From Domibacillus antri (GTDB lineage Bacteria; Bacillota; Bacilli; Bacillales; Domibacillaceae), in NCBI RefSeq assembly GCF_001936625.1, contig NZ_MSDU01000014.1, positions 1-64,000 of the forward strand: a DNA stretch of 64,000 nucleotides, given 5' to 3'. Positions within the stretch are counted from its first letter, which is position 1. Each line of letters starts with the position of its first letter. Under the pieces are notes generated by a model. It made no database searches. It was not told where the DNA came from and was given only the letters and a program-made list of their open reading frames with translations. The translations under genes were made by a program, and so were the position numbers. Positions 1 through 9,423 of the stretch are shown here, piece after piece.

Positions 1-49
1 TGGTTTGGTCACTTACATTATATCGGATGAGGCGATTTTTTTGTGCATA

Positions 50-103
50 AAAACAGGGCTGCCTCAAAAGGCAGTTTCCACTGACTTTTGGGACAGCCCC
101 AAC
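50..103 (-). terminator. Rho-independent terminator after ricA
   Basis: The minus strand has a long inverted repeat just past the ricA stop: a GGGGCTGTC arm and a GGCAGCCCT arm around an AAAAGTC...GCCTTTTGAG interior, followed by a T-rich run. This closes the miaB-ricA unit. Positions 1-49 hold no gene I can support. Confidence 0.75.
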
Positions 104-110
104 CGTTCAA

Positions 111-545
111 TCAGCAGCTTCCTGGTGTACTATTTTGAACCTGAGCGCCGGTTTCGCCTCTCAGCAAATCGCCGCCTGTTGATTCAATGATGTTGTCCGT
201 AACCTTATTGGAAATGGCTGTGGCAACCATTTGCAAAATTTCGTTTACATCCGTTTGCGATTGTTTAAACTGCTGAACAATCGGCATTTCATCCAATTCT
301 GTTTCGATTTTCTCAATTTTTTCTTCGACCATTTTCAGCGCTTCTGCTTTTCCGTAATGCTGAAAGTTTACCGCTTGCTTTTGCAGGCTCTTCAAGCCGG
401 CCATTTTTTCACGGATTTTTTGGTTTTCATGGATTTTGGCTTCTGCCTGCTTGAAAAATTCCACTTCTTCCGTCGCTGAAATCATGTCAGCAATTTCTTT
501 TGCTTTTGCGATAATGTCATCTTTTGTGTAAATTGTTTTTTCCAT
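111..545 (-). CDS. ricA: RicA/YmcA, regulator of RNase Y (Y-complex subunit)
   Basis: This 144-residue protein matches RicA (YmcA), about 143 residues in Bacillus. RicA, RicF and RicT form the Y-complex, which carries Fe-S clusters and guides RNase Y cleavage of mRNAs; mutants are defective in biofilm formation, competence and sporulation. The sequence is almost all helical, with the family signature STGGDLLRGETG near residues 123-134 and a terminal Cys in the position of the conserved C-terminal cluster cysteine. It starts one base after miaB ends, so the two are cotranscribed. RNase Y (rny) is encoded about 6 kb upstream in the same direction. The family call is firm; the Fe-S role is from family knowledge. 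Confidence 0.93.
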   Translation of the reverse strand: MEKTIYTKDDIIAKAKEIADMISATEEVEFFKQAEAKIHENQKIREKMAGLKSLQKQAVNFQHYGKAEALKMVEEKIEKIETELDEMPIVQQFKQSQTDVNEILQMVATAISNKVTDNIIESTGGDLLRGETGAQVQNSTPGSC

Positions 546-546
546 A

Positions 547-2085
547 TTAGTTCACCCCGGCCATATTTTGAATTTCTACTGCTTCTCCGTCCATCGACCA
601 TGATTTCGTTTCGATGATTTTTACCGGAATGATTTTTCCGATCGCGGATTTCGGCGCCTTCACGTTCACAAGCTTGTTTTTTGATGTGTAGCCCGCCAGT
701 ACATCAGGGTTTTTCTTACTTTCCCCTTCAATGAGCACATCCACAATTTGTCCTTTATACGGCTTCATCGCTTCGGCGGATAATTCATTGACAAGTGCAT
801 TCAGGCGCTGCAGACGATCTTTTTTCACATTCATCGGCACGTTATCGTTCATTTTCGCAGCCGGTGTTCCTTCACGCGGAGAATAAATGTACGTGTAGGC
901 CATCTCAAATCCGACTTCACGGTACAGTGACATCGTTTCTTCAAACTGCTCTTCTGTTTCATTCGGATAGCCGACGATAATGTCCGTTGTCAGCGCGACA
1001 TCTGGCATCGCTGCTTTAATTTTGCGGACAAGCTCCAGGTACTGTTCACGTGTATATTTGCGGGCCATAATTTTTAAAATGTCCGTTGAACCGCTCTGCA
1101 CCGGCAAATGAATGTGATCCATCAAGTTGCCGCCTTTGGCAAGCACTTCAATTAAATGGTCATCAAAATCACGCGGATGACTCGTCGTAAAACGGACACG
1201 CGGGATACCGATGTGACGGATTTCATCCATTAAATCACCGAGACGGTACTCAATATCTGTAAAATCTTTACCATACGCATTGACATTTTGACCGAGAAGC
1301 ATGACTTCCTGGTAGCCTTGAGCTGCGAGCTGGCGCACTTCCTGAATAATTTCTTCCGGACGTCGGCTCCGTTCTTTTCCTCGCGTATAAGGAACGATAC
1401 AATATGTGCAGAACTTATCACATCCGTACATAATGTTTACCCATGCTTTCACATTGCCCTGGCGTACCTTTGGAAGGTTCTCGATTACATCGCCTTCTTT
1501 TGACCATACTTCGACGACCATCTCTTTTGACATATACGCTTCATTTAAAATTTCCGGCAGACGGTGAATATTATGCGTACCGAAAATCATATCAACGTGG
1601 TGATACGATTTTAATATTTTGTTGACGACGGCTTCCTCCTGTGACATGCATCCGCATACACCCAGCAGCAAGTTTGGGTTATCCCGTTTTAAGTGCTTCA
1701 AGAAACCGATTTCGCCGAATACCTTATTTTCGGCATTTTCACGAATCGCACACGTATTCAATAAAATGACATCTGCTTCTTCCGCTTTTTCAACTGCATT
1801 GTAGCCAAGCGCCATAAAAATACCGGCCATCACTTCCGTATCATGCGCATTCATTTGACAGCCGTATGTGCGGATGTAAAAGTTTTTCCCTTTGCCCATT
1901 CCTTGAAAGCGTTCGTCGATTTTAAAATCATGATGGTAGGCCACTTCTTCTTTTCCACGCTTTTTCGCGTCCTTTAAAGAAGGGGGCGTGTATACCGTTT
2001 CGAAATATTGGCTGTAATCCTTGCCGGATTTTTTGTCCGATGGATTTACTGCCTGTTCCGCATCTTTTCGTTGTTCTTCGTTCAT
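547..2085 (-). CDS. miaB: MiaB, tRNA-2-methylthio-N6-dimethylallyladenosine synthase
   Basis: This radical-SAM methylthiotransferase adds the methylthio group to i6A37 of tRNAs that read UNN codons. The N-terminal UPF0004 domain carries the three auxiliary-cluster cysteines ([21 protein letters not shown]). The central CDKFCTYC supplies the CxxxCxxC cluster that cleaves SAM, and a TRAM domain ends the protein. The ATG at 2085 is preceded by AAAGGGGATT at good distance and gives 512 residues. An ATG 13 codons upstream at 2124 lacks such a site. The first 60 residues are a charged extension, as in other Bacillus MiaB. ricA follows after one base. Confidence 0.95.
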   Translation of the reverse strand: MNEEQRKDAEQAVNPSDKKSGKDYSQYFETVYTPPSLKDAKKRGKEEVAYHHDFKIDERFQGMGKGKNFYIRTYGCQMNAHDTEVMAGIFMALGYNAVEKAEEADVILLNTCAIRENAENKVFGEIGFLKHLKRDNPNLLLGVCGCMSQEEAVVNKILKSYHHVDMIFGTHNIHRLPEILNEAYMSKEMVVEVWSKEGDVIENLPKVRQGNVKAWVNIMYGCDKFCTYCIVPYTRGKERSRRPEEIIQEVRQLAAQGYQEVMLLGQNVNAYGKDFTDIEYRLGDLMDEIRHIGIPRVRFTTSHPRDFDDHLIEVLAKGGNLMDHIHLPVQSGSTDILKIMARKYTREQYLELVRKIKAAMPDVALTTDIIVGYPNETEEQFEETMSLYREVGFEMAYTYIYSPREGTPAAKMNDNVPMNVKKDRLQRLNALVNELSAEAMKPYKGQIVDVLIEGESKKNPDVLAGYTSKNKLVNVKAPKSAIGKIIPVKIIETKSWSMDGEAVEIQNMAGVN

Positions 2086-2173
2086 TGTGAATCCCCTTTC
2101 CGATCTTGAAAAACTATCGTGCACATTCCTTAAGTATATACCGGAAAAACGATGCGCTCAAGCAAACGGACAG

Positions 2174-2209
2174 AAAAAGACGCAGAGAATTGATTCTCTG
2201 CGTCAAAAA
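2174..2209 (-). terminator. Rho-independent terminator after korB
   Basis: A perfect 11-bp stem (GACGCAGAGAA / TTCTCTGCGTC) with a TTGA-type four-base loop is followed on the minus strand by TTTTTC. It lies directly after the korB stop and separates korAB from miaB. Confidence 0.88.
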
Positions 2210-2211
2210 GA

Positions 2212-3078
2212 TTACATAAATTCTTTTACAAGCTGGTCAAACGCTTCTTCGCCAAGACGGAGTTCCGCATCAGACAGCGGTGTTTCCGAATAGCCTTCTA
2301 CAAGCTGCTGGTAGGACGGGCGCTCTTTGTCTTGATAGATAATGCCTGTCACTAAATCATCGTGCTGCATCAATGTATTCATCGCGATTTTACGGCTTGA
2401 TGGATCGTAGCCTTCGATATCAGAAAGCTTCGTTAAGTTTTCTTTAAACCAGTCATATGTGTTTACTTTATTGTATGTTACACATGGGCTGAATACGTTG
2501 ATCAAGGAGAACCCTTTATGGTTAATACCGGCTTCGATGATCGCTGTTAAGTCTTTCAAATCAGTTGAAAAACTTTGCGCCACAAATGTAGCACCAGTTG
2601 TTACGGCTAACTGCATGGGTGATAACGTCTGCTCGATTGAGCCGAGCGGTGTGGATTTTGTTTTGAATCCAGCCGCTGAACGCGGAGACGTCTGCCCTTT
2701 CGTTAATCCGTAAATTTGGTTATCCATGACGATATAGGTTAAATCAATGTTACGGCGCATCGCATGGATCGTGTGGCCCATCCCGATGGCAAACCCGTCG
2801 CCGTCGCCGCCTGAAGCGATGACTGTCAAATCTTTGTTTGCCATTTTTACACCTTGCGCAATCGGAAGGGAACGGCCGTGAATGCCATGAAGGCCATATG
2901 AGTTAATATAACCGGAGATACGGCCGGAACAGCCGATTCCGGAGATGACTGCAAGATTTTCCGGTGTTAAGCCGGCGTTGGCTGCGGCGCGCTGAATCGC
3001 TGCCTGCACCGAGAAGTCACCACACCCAGGGCACCAGTTTGGTTTTACGTTATTACGGAAATCTTTAAATGTCGCCAT
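2212..3078 (-). CDS. korB: 2-oxoacid:ferredoxin oxidoreductase, beta subunit
   Basis: This is the thiamine-diphosphate subunit of a 2-oxoacid:ferredoxin oxidoreductase, which oxidatively decarboxylates a 2-oxoacid to acyl-CoA and reduces ferredoxin. The 288-residue protein opens with WCPGCGDF, where the CxxC binds part of the 4Fe-4S cluster. It carries the TPP/Mg motif GGDGDGFAIG and the DNQIYGLTKGQTSP segment that closes the TPP pocket. It starts two bases after korA ends. In family terms the substrate is 2-oxoglutarate or pyruvate; the sequence alone does not separate them, so the kor symbol is by convention for aerobic Bacillus homologues. Confidence 0.88.
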   Translation of the reverse strand: MATFKDFRNNVKPNWCPGCGDFSVQAAIQRAAANAGLTPENLAVISGIGCSGRISGYINSYGLHGIHGRSLPIAQGVKMANKDLTVIASGGDGDGFAIGMGHTIHAMRRNIDLTYIVMDNQIYGLTKGQTSPRSAAGFKTKSTPLGSIEQTLSPMQLAVTTGATFVAQSFSTDLKDLTAIIEAGINHKGFSLINVFSPCVTYNKVNTYDWFKENLTKLSDIEGYDPSSRKIAMNTLMQHDDLVTGIIYQDKERPSYQQLVEGYSETPLSDAELRLGEEAFDQLVKEFM

Positions 3079-3080
3079 GA

Positions 3081-4823
3081 TTAGATCAACTCCTTGCTGC
3101 TATCAACAATATGATGCGGCTGGAACGGATTGCCGTCATATTTTAAGATGCTTTTAATTTTTTGCGGATAGCCGGCATTCATCTTAATAATGCTTGCAAG
3201 CTGGCCTGTCGCATTGTTTTCCACAACCGCGACATGTTTCGCCGATTCAATTAACGGCAAAATTTCGTCTGTCGGGAACGGATGAACGAGACGCACGCGC
3301 GCATGGTTCACTTTTACGCCGTCTGCTTCTAAGCGTTCCATCGCTTCTTCAATTACACCGCCTGTTGAGTTAAAGCCGATCAGAAGCAAGTCCGCTTCGT
3401 CATGTTTTGCATTTTTATAAACCGCATTCGGGAATACGTTGTGCAGATTGTCAAGCTTGCGCATACGCTTGTCCATTTGCGCTTTGCGGTTCGCAGGTGA
3501 TTCAGACGGTTTACCCGTTTCATCATGCTCAACACCCGTCACGTGGTGAATTCCGTTTGCAACGCCAGGAATGACGCGTGGCGATACACCGTCCTCGGTT
3601 AATTCATAGCGTTTGAAATACCCTTTATTTTCCGATTCCGGCAAGCCTTCTTTGATAAGTTTGCCGCGGCGGATGTTCACTTTGCTGTAGTCGAGCGGAT
3701 CGACCGTATGTTTACCAAGTGACAATTGCAGATCGGACAAAATGATAACCGGTACTTGATATTCTTCGGCAATATTGAACGCTTCAATTGTATCGTAGAA
3801 GCCTTCTTCCGCTGTCCCCGGTGCGATCACCACTTTCGGAATCTCACCATGCGTACCGTAAATCATGGCCATTAAATCGGACTGCTCCTGCTTTGTCGGA
3901 AGACCTGTCGATGGGCCGCCCCGCTGTGTATCCACGATTACCAGCGGTGTTTCGGTCATACCTGATAGACCGATTGCTTCCATCATAAGAGAAAGACCTG
4001 GTCCTGCAGACGCTGTGAACGAACGAATTCCGCCGTAGTTGGCACCGATCGCCATTGTTGCTGCGGCAATTTCATCTTCTGTTTGAATAACCGTACCGCC
4101 GACTTTCGGCAGCTTTTTAATCAAATATTCCATAATTTCAGATGCCGGTGTAATCGGATACGCGGCCATCAGCCGAACACCCGCTGTCAGCGCGCCGAGT
4201 GCAATTGCATCGTTCCCGATCATAAACATCCGTTTTTTTCCATCTGCTGGCGGCAATTCCAGATCGCTTGACGCGCCGCCCATTTTTTCTTTCATATAAT
4301 CATAGCCTTGTTGAATCGCTTCCATATTCTTTTGAACAACCGTTTCCCCTTTACGGCCAAAAATTTCTTCGACAACATTAAGGAAGACCGATACGTCCAG
4401 GTTAATGATCGCACAAGTAGCGCCCACCGCCACCATGTTTTTCATCAGAGACGTGCCAAGTTCTGTCGCGATTTCCGTAAATGGAACGGCATAAAACGCG
4501 GCATCTGTATCTTCTGGCTTGACCGGGTTGAATTTTGAGTCCGCAATGATGATGCCATTGTGATGAAGTTCATGGTAGTTAACATCAATTGTTTCCTGAT
4601 CAAACGCTACCAAAATATCAAGATCATCAGCAACCGCACTCACTCTTTTTGTACTTACACGAATTTTGTTGTTTGTATGACCGCCTTTAATTCGGGATGA
4701 AAAGTGGCGGTAGCCATACAGGTAATATCCGAGGCGGTTCAACGCCATGGAGAAAATTTCCCCTGTACTTTCAATCCCTTCTCCTTGCTGTCCTCCCACT
4801 TTCCAAGAAAGCTGTTCTGCCAT
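3081..4823 (-). CDS. korA: 2-oxoacid:ferredoxin oxidoreductase, fused gamma-alpha subunit
   Basis: This 580-residue subunit pairs with korB. Residues 1-180 are the gamma domain (GGQQGEGIES, SSRIKGGHTN), and the alpha domain follows with the family motif AYPITPASE and the TQRGGPSTGLPTKQEQSD segment. The gamma-alpha fusion is usual for the two-subunit enzymes of aerobic bacteria and archaea. The start at 4823 has AAGGAG about 11 bases upstream, a long but workable spacing. A similar korAB pair sits between spoVS and miaB in several Bacillus species (established knowledge); B. subtilis has tdh and kbl there. The physiological substrate is not shown by the sequence. Confidence 0.88.
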   Translation of the reverse strand: MAEQLSWKVGGQQGEGIESTGEIFSMALNRLGYYLYGYRHFSSRIKGGHTNNKIRVSTKRVSAVADDLDILVAFDQETIDVNYHELHHNGIIIADSKFNPVKPEDTDAAFYAVPFTEIATELGTSLMKNMVAVGATCAIINLDVSVFLNVVEEIFGRKGETVVQKNMEAIQQGYDYMKEKMGGASSDLELPPADGKKRMFMIGNDAIALGALTAGVRLMAAYPITPASEIMEYLIKKLPKVGGTVIQTEDEIAAATMAIGANYGGIRSFTASAGPGLSLMMEAIGLSGMTETPLVIVDTQRGGPSTGLPTKQEQSDLMAMIYGTHGEIPKVVIAPGTAEEGFYDTIEAFNIAEEYQVPVIILSDLQLSLGKHTVDPLDYSKVNIRRGKLIKEGLPESENKGYFKRYELTEDGVSPRVIPGVANGIHHVTGVEHDETGKPSESPANRKAQMDKRMRKLDNLHNVFPNAVYKNAKHDEADLLLIGFNSTGGVIEEAMERLEADGVKVNHARVRLVHPFPTDEILPLIESAKHVAVVENNATGQLASIIKMNAGYPQKIKSILKYDGNPFQPHHIVDSSKELI

Positions 4824-4867
4824 TGTTCGTTACACTCCTTTAAATGTACCCCATCATTTTCCTGCTT

Positions 4868-4895
4868 ATCATAGTGTATCACTTTTATAAGTAAA
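4868..4895 (-). promoter_or_regulatory. Candidate SigA promoter for korAB
   Basis: On the minus strand TTTACT (4890-4895) and TATGAT (4868-4873) are separated by 16 bases, about 45 bases upstream of the korA start. The -35 is a 4 of 6 match, so this is a modest candidate. Confidence 0.4.
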
Positions 4896-5023
4896 TCACT
4901 ATACGAATCCTTTATGATATGAATACGAAATTACTTATGATAAAACTTACTAATTTAATCGGAAAAATTTAATGTTCATAGTGTACTCCTTTTAATACAA
5001 AAATGCAAAAGATTTTCCCATAA

Positions 5024-5051
5024 AAAAATTCCGGTCGAATGACCGAAATTT
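5024..5051 (-). terminator. Rho-independent terminator after spoVS
   Basis: The stem TTTCGGTC / GACCGGAA with loop ATTC is followed on the minus strand by a run of seven T. It overlaps the end of the spoVS stop region and isolates spoVS from korA. Confidence 0.88.
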
Positions 5052-5312
5052 TTAACGGGATTGAACAATTAATTTCATCGCTGTTCGTGCTTCTCCAGCG
5101 ATCATAATGCTTGTGAAGGCTGGAATACAAATTAAATCGATGCCGCCTGGAGCGACAAATCCGCGGGCAATGGCAACGGCTTTCACTGCCTGATTAAGCG
5201 CACCGGCACCGACAGCTTGAATTTCCGCGCTTCCTCTTTCACGCATGACACCGGCAAGTGCGCCGGCCACTGAATTCGGGTTTGATTTTGATGATACTTT
5301 TAACACATCCAT
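5052..5312 (-). CDS. spoVS: Stage V sporulation protein S
   Basis: SpoVS is an 86-residue Alba-like protein needed for spore cortex and coat formation; its loss blocks stage V in B. subtilis. The sequence runs from MDVLKVSSKS to MKLIVQSR and keeps the nearly invariant family core (SVAGALAGVMRERG, GAGALNQAVKAVAIARG). The ATG at 5312 follows AAAGGGGATAGCGG; an ATG six codons upstream has no site and is not conserved. Its own terminator follows and ymdB lies 67 bases upstream. In B. subtilis it is driven by SigH; I did not find a convincing SigH site here. Confidence 0.95.
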   Translation of the reverse strand: MDVLKVSSKSNPNSVAGALAGVMRERGSAEIQAVGAGALNQAVKAVAIARGFVAPGGIDLICIPAFTSIMIAGEARTAMKLIVQSR

Positions 5313-5379
5313 TCCGCTATCCCCTTTCAAAAGCCGTCATTCGTCTTTCATATATATTCAAATGAGGCGGGGCTATGAA

Positions 5380-6180
5380 TTAATAATCGCTGAATGGATG
5401 GTCTTCGTTTATTAAAATACGGCGGATTGATACCGCCCGTCCTGTTTTCCGCTCTGCCTTTACAAGACATCCGGAAAGCTGCGTGCGCCCTTCTTTCGGT
5501 ACTTCAAAGCGGGCAGGAAGCTGATTTTGGAATTTTTTGATAATCGCTTCTTTCTCCATGCCGAGAATGCCGTCATACGGTCCTGTCATGCCGGCATCCG
5601 TTAAATATGCAGTGCCGCCTATCAATACACGATTGTCGGCCGTCTGTATGTGTGTATGAGTCCCGACGACGGCTGTAACACGCCCGTCCAAAAACCAGCC
5701 CATAGCTTGTTTTTCACTCGTTGTTTCCGCATGAAAATCAACAAAAATTAGAGGTGTCCGCTTCCTCGCTTCTTCTACAAGCTGATCAGCTTTTTTAAAC
5801 GGGCAGTCAAGGTCGTTCATAAAGACGCGGCCCTGCAAATTAATGACCGCCACTTCCAATTCACCTGATGGGACGTATACAATTCCGGTGCCTGGTACAC
5901 TTTCCGGGAAGTTGGCCGGACGGACAAGCCACTTTGCGGTATCAATGAACTCAAAAATATCGCGGTTATCCCATGCATGATTGCCAAGCGTGACGACATT
6001 GGCTCCATCATTCATAAATCCTTTATAAATTTTTTCCGTGATACCTCTGCCGCCTGCCGCGTTTTCGCCGTTGACAATCGTGATCGATGGACGATATTTT
6101 TGTTTTAATTTTGGTAAGTACTCACTTACCATATCGCGGCCGGGCGAGCCGACGACATCACCGATAAATAACAATTCCAT
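5380..6180 (-). CDS. ymdB: YmdB, cyclic nucleotide phosphodiesterase
   Basis: This 266-residue protein belongs to the YmdB metallophosphatase family, about 264 residues, which hydrolyses 2',3'-cyclic nucleotides and affects biofilm formation versus motility in B. subtilis. The metal-binding motifs are visible: FIGDVVGSPGR at the N-terminus, VNGENAAGG near residue 40, GNHAWDN near residue 68, DFHAETTSEK and the GTHTHIQTAD histidine cluster. It lies downstream of rny behind a terminator-like hairpin, as in B. subtilis, where the two are partly cotranscribed. Confidence 0.93.
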   Translation of the reverse strand: MELLFIGDVVGSPGRDMVSEYLPKLKQKYRPSITIVNGENAAGGRGITEKIYKGFMNDGANVVTLGNHAWDNRDIFEFIDTAKWLVRPANFPESVPGTGIVYVPSGELEVAVINLQGRVFMNDLDCPFKKADQLVEEARKRTPLIFVDFHAETTSEKQAMGWFLDGRVTAVVGTHTHIQTADNRVLIGGTAYLTDAGMTGPYDGILGMEKEAIIKKFQNQLPARFEVPKEGRTQLSGCLVKAERKTGRAVSIRRILINEDHPFSDY

Positions 6181-6204
6181 AGCTACTGCCTTCTTTCTCG
6201 TTTT

Positions 6205-6246
6205 TTGCCAAAAAGAAAGCGGTGTGACCAGCGCACACCGCTTTTC
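6205..6246 (-). terminator. Terminator between rny and ymdB
   Basis: The arms AAAGCGGTGTG and CACACCGCTTT form an 11-bp stem immediately after the rny stop. A T-containing tail (CTTTTTGGC) follows on the minus strand. Some read-through to ymdB is likely since no separate promoter is evident. Confidence 0.78.
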
Positions 6247-7809
6247 TTATTTTGCGTATTCGACAGCCCGCGTTTCACGGATGACCGTTACTTTGATGTG
6301 ACCAGGGTAATCGAGTTCGCTTTCAATTCTTTTTCGAATATCCCGGGCGAGCCGATGCGCCTGTAGGTCATCAATTTGTTCCGGCTTGACCATGATCCGC
6401 ACTTCGCGGCCGGCTTGAATAGCAAAAGATTTTTCTACGCCATCATAGGATTCTGATATTTCTTCCAGTTTCTCTAAACGACGAATATAGTTTTCTAATG
6501 TTTCGCTTCGTGCTCCAGGACGGGCAGCAGACAATGCATCAGCAGCAGCGACAAGGACGGCGATCACTGATGTCGGTTCTGTATCACCATGGTGAGACGC
6601 GATGCTGTTAATAACGACTGGATGCTCTTTGTACTTCTGACCAAGTTCCACCCCTATTTCAACATGGCTGCCTTCCACTTCATGGTCCACCGCTTTTCCA
6701 ATATCATGCAGAAGACCTGCGCGGCGGGCAAGCGTCTCATCTTCCCCTAGTTCAGCCGCAAGAAGGCCGGATAAATAAGCCACTTCGATAGAATGCTTTA
6801 GCACATTTTGACCATAGCTCGTCCGGTATTTCAATCGGCCGAGAATTTTGATCAAATCTGGATGAAGGCCATGCACACCGACTTCAAATGTCGTCTGCTC
6901 GCCGATTTCACGAATGTGCTCGTCCACTTCACGGCGTGCTTTATCAACCATTTCCTCAATACGAGCCGGATGAATGCGCCCATCCTGCACTAATTTTTCG
7001 AGTGCAATCCGGGCCGTTTCACGACGGATCGGATCAAAGCCGGACAGAATAACCGCTTCCGGTGTATCATCGATAATTAAATCAATGCCCGTCAGCGTTT
7101 CAAGTGTACGGATGTTGCGTCCTTCGCGCCCGATAATACGGCCTTTCATTTCATCATTTGGCAAAGTGACAACCGACACAGTTGTTTCTGCAACATGATC
7201 GGCGGCACAGCGCTGAATCGCAAGCGACAATACTTCACGTGCCTTCTTTTCCGATTCTTCTTTTGCACGGTGTTCGTGTTCTTTTACCATGACGGCAATA
7301 TCGTGGGACAATTCTTGTTCTGTTCTTTCTAAAATGATGGAGCGCGCTTCATCCCGGGTAAGAGCGGAAATACGCTCAAGTTCGGACTGCTGCTTTTTCA
7401 CCATCTCATCCACTTTGCTGTCCATATCTTCAATATGTTGTTGTCTTGCGATTAACGCTGCCTCTTTATGTTCGAGCGTTTCTTCCCGTTTGTTAAGGGA
7501 ATCATCCTTTCGATCAAGGTTTTCTTCTTTTTGAAGGAGGCGGTTTTCCTGTTTTTGCAATTCATTTCTTCTCTCACGGAGTTCATGTTCTGTTTCCGTT
7601 CTCAGTTTATGAATTTCATCTTTTGCCTCGAGTAATGCTTCTTTTTTCGACGCTTCCGCTTCACGCTTCGCGTCATCCACAATTTGTTCCGCGGCGTTTT
7701 TCGCGCCTGCGATTTTTGATTCGGCAATTGATTTTCGTACAAAATAGCCAACAACGACACCAATGATAAGGCCAAGCAAAATGGAGATGATTGTAATGGG
7801 TTCCATCAT
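6247..7809 (-). CDS. rny: Ribonuclease Y
   Basis: RNase Y is the membrane-anchored endoribonuclease that initiates decay of many Bacillus mRNAs. The 520-residue protein has one N-terminal membrane helix (about residues 5-25), a long coiled coil (30-200, repeated E/K/R heptads), a KH domain with the GREGRN motif, and an HD domain with [17 protein letters not shown]. Two adjacent ATG codons (7809 and 7806) follow GGGGAGGTGAA; spacing slightly favours the second. A strong SigA promoter lies upstream. B. subtilis has pbpX between recA and rny, which is absent here. Confidence 0.96.
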   Translation of the reverse strand: MMEPITIISILLGLIIGVVVGYFVRKSIAESKIAGAKNAAEQIVDDAKREAEASKKEALLEAKDEIHKLRTETEHELRERRNELQKQENRLLQKEENLDRKDDSLNKREETLEHKEAALIARQQHIEDMDSKVDEMVKKQQSELERISALTRDEARSIILERTEQELSHDIAVMVKEHEHRAKEESEKKAREVLSLAIQRCAADHVAETTVSVVTLPNDEMKGRIIGREGRNIRTLETLTGIDLIIDDTPEAVILSGFDPIRRETARIALEKLVQDGRIHPARIEEMVDKARREVDEHIREIGEQTTFEVGVHGLHPDLIKILGRLKYRTSYGQNVLKHSIEVAYLSGLLAAELGEDETLARRAGLLHDIGKAVDHEVEGSHVEIGVELGQKYKEHPVVINSIASHHGDTEPTSVIAVLVAAADALSAARPGARSETLENYIRRLEKLEEISESYDGVEKSFAIQAGREVRIMVKPEQIDDLQAHRLARDIRKRIESELDYPGHIKVTVIRETRAVEYAK

Positions 7810-7935
7810 TTCACCTCCCCTTGCTGTAATTGTTTGTCATGTTTTTAACATGTCGGCTGCTGTCACAAACATGAATGGAACAAACAGCGCTACATTTCCA
7901 TTTTCAAGATAAAAAATGTCAAATATACAACTTCA

Positions 7936-7964
7936 ATTTTATCGGTGTGAAAATTTATTGTCAA
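7936..7964 (-). promoter_or_regulatory. SigA promoter of rny
   Basis: On the minus strand TTGACA (7959-7964) and TAAAAT (7936-7941) are separated by exactly 17 bases. The -35 is a perfect consensus match. Transcription would start near 7929, giving a leader of about 120 bases before rny. Confidence 0.85.
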
Positions 7965-8003
7965 GGTTTTCTCAAGGAAAGACGCTTTTCTAAAAGGGTT
8001 CAA

Positions 8004-8043
8004 CAAAAAAGCAGGAGATCGGGGCGTCCCTGTCTCCTGCTTC
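8004..8043 (-). terminator. Rho-independent terminator after recA
   Basis: The stem GCAGGAGA / TCTCCTGC with a GC-rich loop is followed by CTTTTTTG on the minus strand, just after the recA stop. Confidence 0.88.
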
Positions 8044-8047
8044 AATA

Positions 8048-9097
8048 TCATTCTTCTTCAAAAAGTGTCTCGCTGACGTTGTCATCTTCCGGTACCGGGT
8101 GGGCGGACACATCATCCAATCCATATCGTTCGCGAATTTTCATCATAATTTCATGACGCAGTTCCGGATTTTCCTTCAAGAACTGTTTCGCATTCTCGCG
8201 GCCCTGACCAAGACGTTCTTCATTATATGAATACCAGGCGCCGCTTTTTTGCACGATATCTTCTTCAGAACCAAGGTCAATGATTTCACCTTCGCGCGAG
8301 ATGCCTTCTCCATACATAATATCAACTTCCGCCACGCGGAACGGAGGGGCCACTTTGTTTTTCACGACTTTGATTTTTGTTTTGTTCCCGACAATATCAT
8401 TGCCTTGCTTCAATGCTTCCGCGCGTCTTACTTCAAGACGGACAGAGCTGTAGAATTTAAGGGCACGGCCTCCTGGTGTTGTTTCAGGATTTCCAAACAT
8501 GATCCCGACTTTTTCCCGAATCTGGTTAATAAAGATCGCAATCGTATTCGATTTGTTGATCGCACCTGATAGTTTGCGTAGTGCCTGTGACATGAGACGG
8601 GCCTGCAAGCCGACGTGGGAGTCGCCCATCTCACCTTCAATTTCCGCTTTTGGCACAAGAGCGGCAACAGAGTCAATGACAATAATATCAACAGCGCCGC
8701 TTCGCACAAGTGCTTCGGCAATTTCAAGTGCCTGCTCGCCAGTATCCGGCTGCGATAAAAGCAATTCGTCAATGTTGACGCCAAGCTTTTGTGCATACAC
8801 GGGATCAAGCGCGTGCTCCGCATCGATAAAGGCAGCTTGTCCGCCTTTTGCCTGCACTTCTGCAATAGCATGAAGGGCAACGGTTGTTTTACCGGAACTT
8901 TCCGGGCCATAAATTTCAACCACGCGGCCACGTGGATATCCACCCACACCGAGTGCCGCATCGAGAGCAAGCGAACCGCTCGGTACAGTTGAAATTCGGC
9001 GTTCCGTCTGCTCGCCCAATTTCATAATCGAGCCTTTGCCGAATTGCTTTTCAATTTGTTTTAGCGCCATATCTAAGGCGGCTTGACGATCGTTCAC
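8048..9097 (-). CDS. recA: Recombinase RecA
   Basis: RecA forms ATP-dependent filaments on single-stranded DNA, drives strand exchange and triggers LexA self-cleavage. The 349-residue protein shows the Walker A motif GPESSGKT at residues 64-71, [12 protein letters not shown] (Walker B), the L2 region [23 protein letters not shown] as separate conserved blocks, and an acidic tail (PEDD...LFEEE). It is uninterrupted, unlike recA in some thermophilic relatives where group II introns occur (family knowledge). A LexA-type box and a SigA promoter lie upstream; the start is ATG with GGGAGGAAATT upstream. Confidence 0.98.
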   Translation of the reverse strand: MNDRQAALDMALKQIEKQFGKGSIMKLGEQTERRISTVPSGSLALDAALGVGGYPRGRVVEIYGPESSGKTTVALHAIAEVQAKGGQAAFIDAEHALDPVYAQKLGVNIDELLLSQPDTGEQALEIAEALVRSGAVDIIVIDSVAALVPKAEIEGEMGDSHVGLQARLMSQALRKLSGAINKSNTIAIFINQIREKVGIMFGNPETTPGGRALKFYSSVRLEVRRAEALKQGNDIVGNKTKIKVVKNKVAPPFRVAEVDIMYGEGISREGEIIDLGSEEDIVQKSGAWYSYNEERLGQGRENAKQFLKENPELRHEIMMKIRERYGLDDVSAHPVPEDDNVSETLFEEE

Positions 9098-9173
9098 TAT
9101 AAATTTCCTCCCTCAAATTGTTTTATCTATATTAGGAACAGCTGTTTTGCCGGTTGTGTTAAAACCTGTCTTA

Positions 9174-9202
9174 ACTATACAGCATACGAATGTTAATTAC
9201 AA
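9174..9202 (-). promoter_or_regulatory. SigA promoter of recA
   Basis: On the minus strand TTGTAA (9197-9202) and TATAGT (9174-9179) are 17 bases apart. Transcription would start near 9167, about 70 bases before the recA start. The LexA-type box lies just upstream of the -35. Confidence 0.72.
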
Positions 9203-9210
9203 GCAAAAAA

Positions 9211-9224
9211 CGAACGTTTATTCG
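9211..9224 (-). promoter_or_regulatory. LexA (DinR) operator upstream of recA
   Basis: The sequence CGAACGTTTATTCG matches the Bacillus SOS box CGAACNNNNGTTCG at all but one defined position. It sits directly upstream of the recA -35 element, the expected place for SOS control. Confidence 0.75.
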
Positions 9225-9423
9225 ATTTTTTCACCTGCTTTCAAAGGAAAGAAATAGTCGGGATGAGTGGAAATTCTGAGAAGATATAAAGGGGGTCAAG
9301 AGAAGTGCTGTCTTGCAGCACACCCGGCCGGCAGCTTCTTTTATTATATCACAGAACGATGGAAAAAGCGTACCGGAGCATCCGGTACGCCAATAAATTA
9401 ACAACTGGTTCTTGAAGGAAAAT
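9225..9423 (-). other. cinA-recA spacer: terminator, second promoter candidate, 5' hairpin
   Basis: The 326-bp gap between cinA and recA has no gene. Besides the LexA box and main promoter it holds the cinA terminator (stem GCGTACCGGA / TCCGGTACGC at about 9368-9390, then TTTTTCC). It also holds an extended -10 element TGATATAAT at 9343-9351 with no good -35, and a stable inverted repeat at 9301-9340 (outer AGAAG/CTTCT, inner GTGCTG/CAGCAC). A transcript from the extended -10 would begin with that hairpin. Confidence 0.6.

Noticed and set aside
7810-8003. Remnant of pbpX between recA and rny
   Set aside because: The 238-bp gap contains only the recA terminator and the rny promoter; no penicillin-binding motif in any frame.
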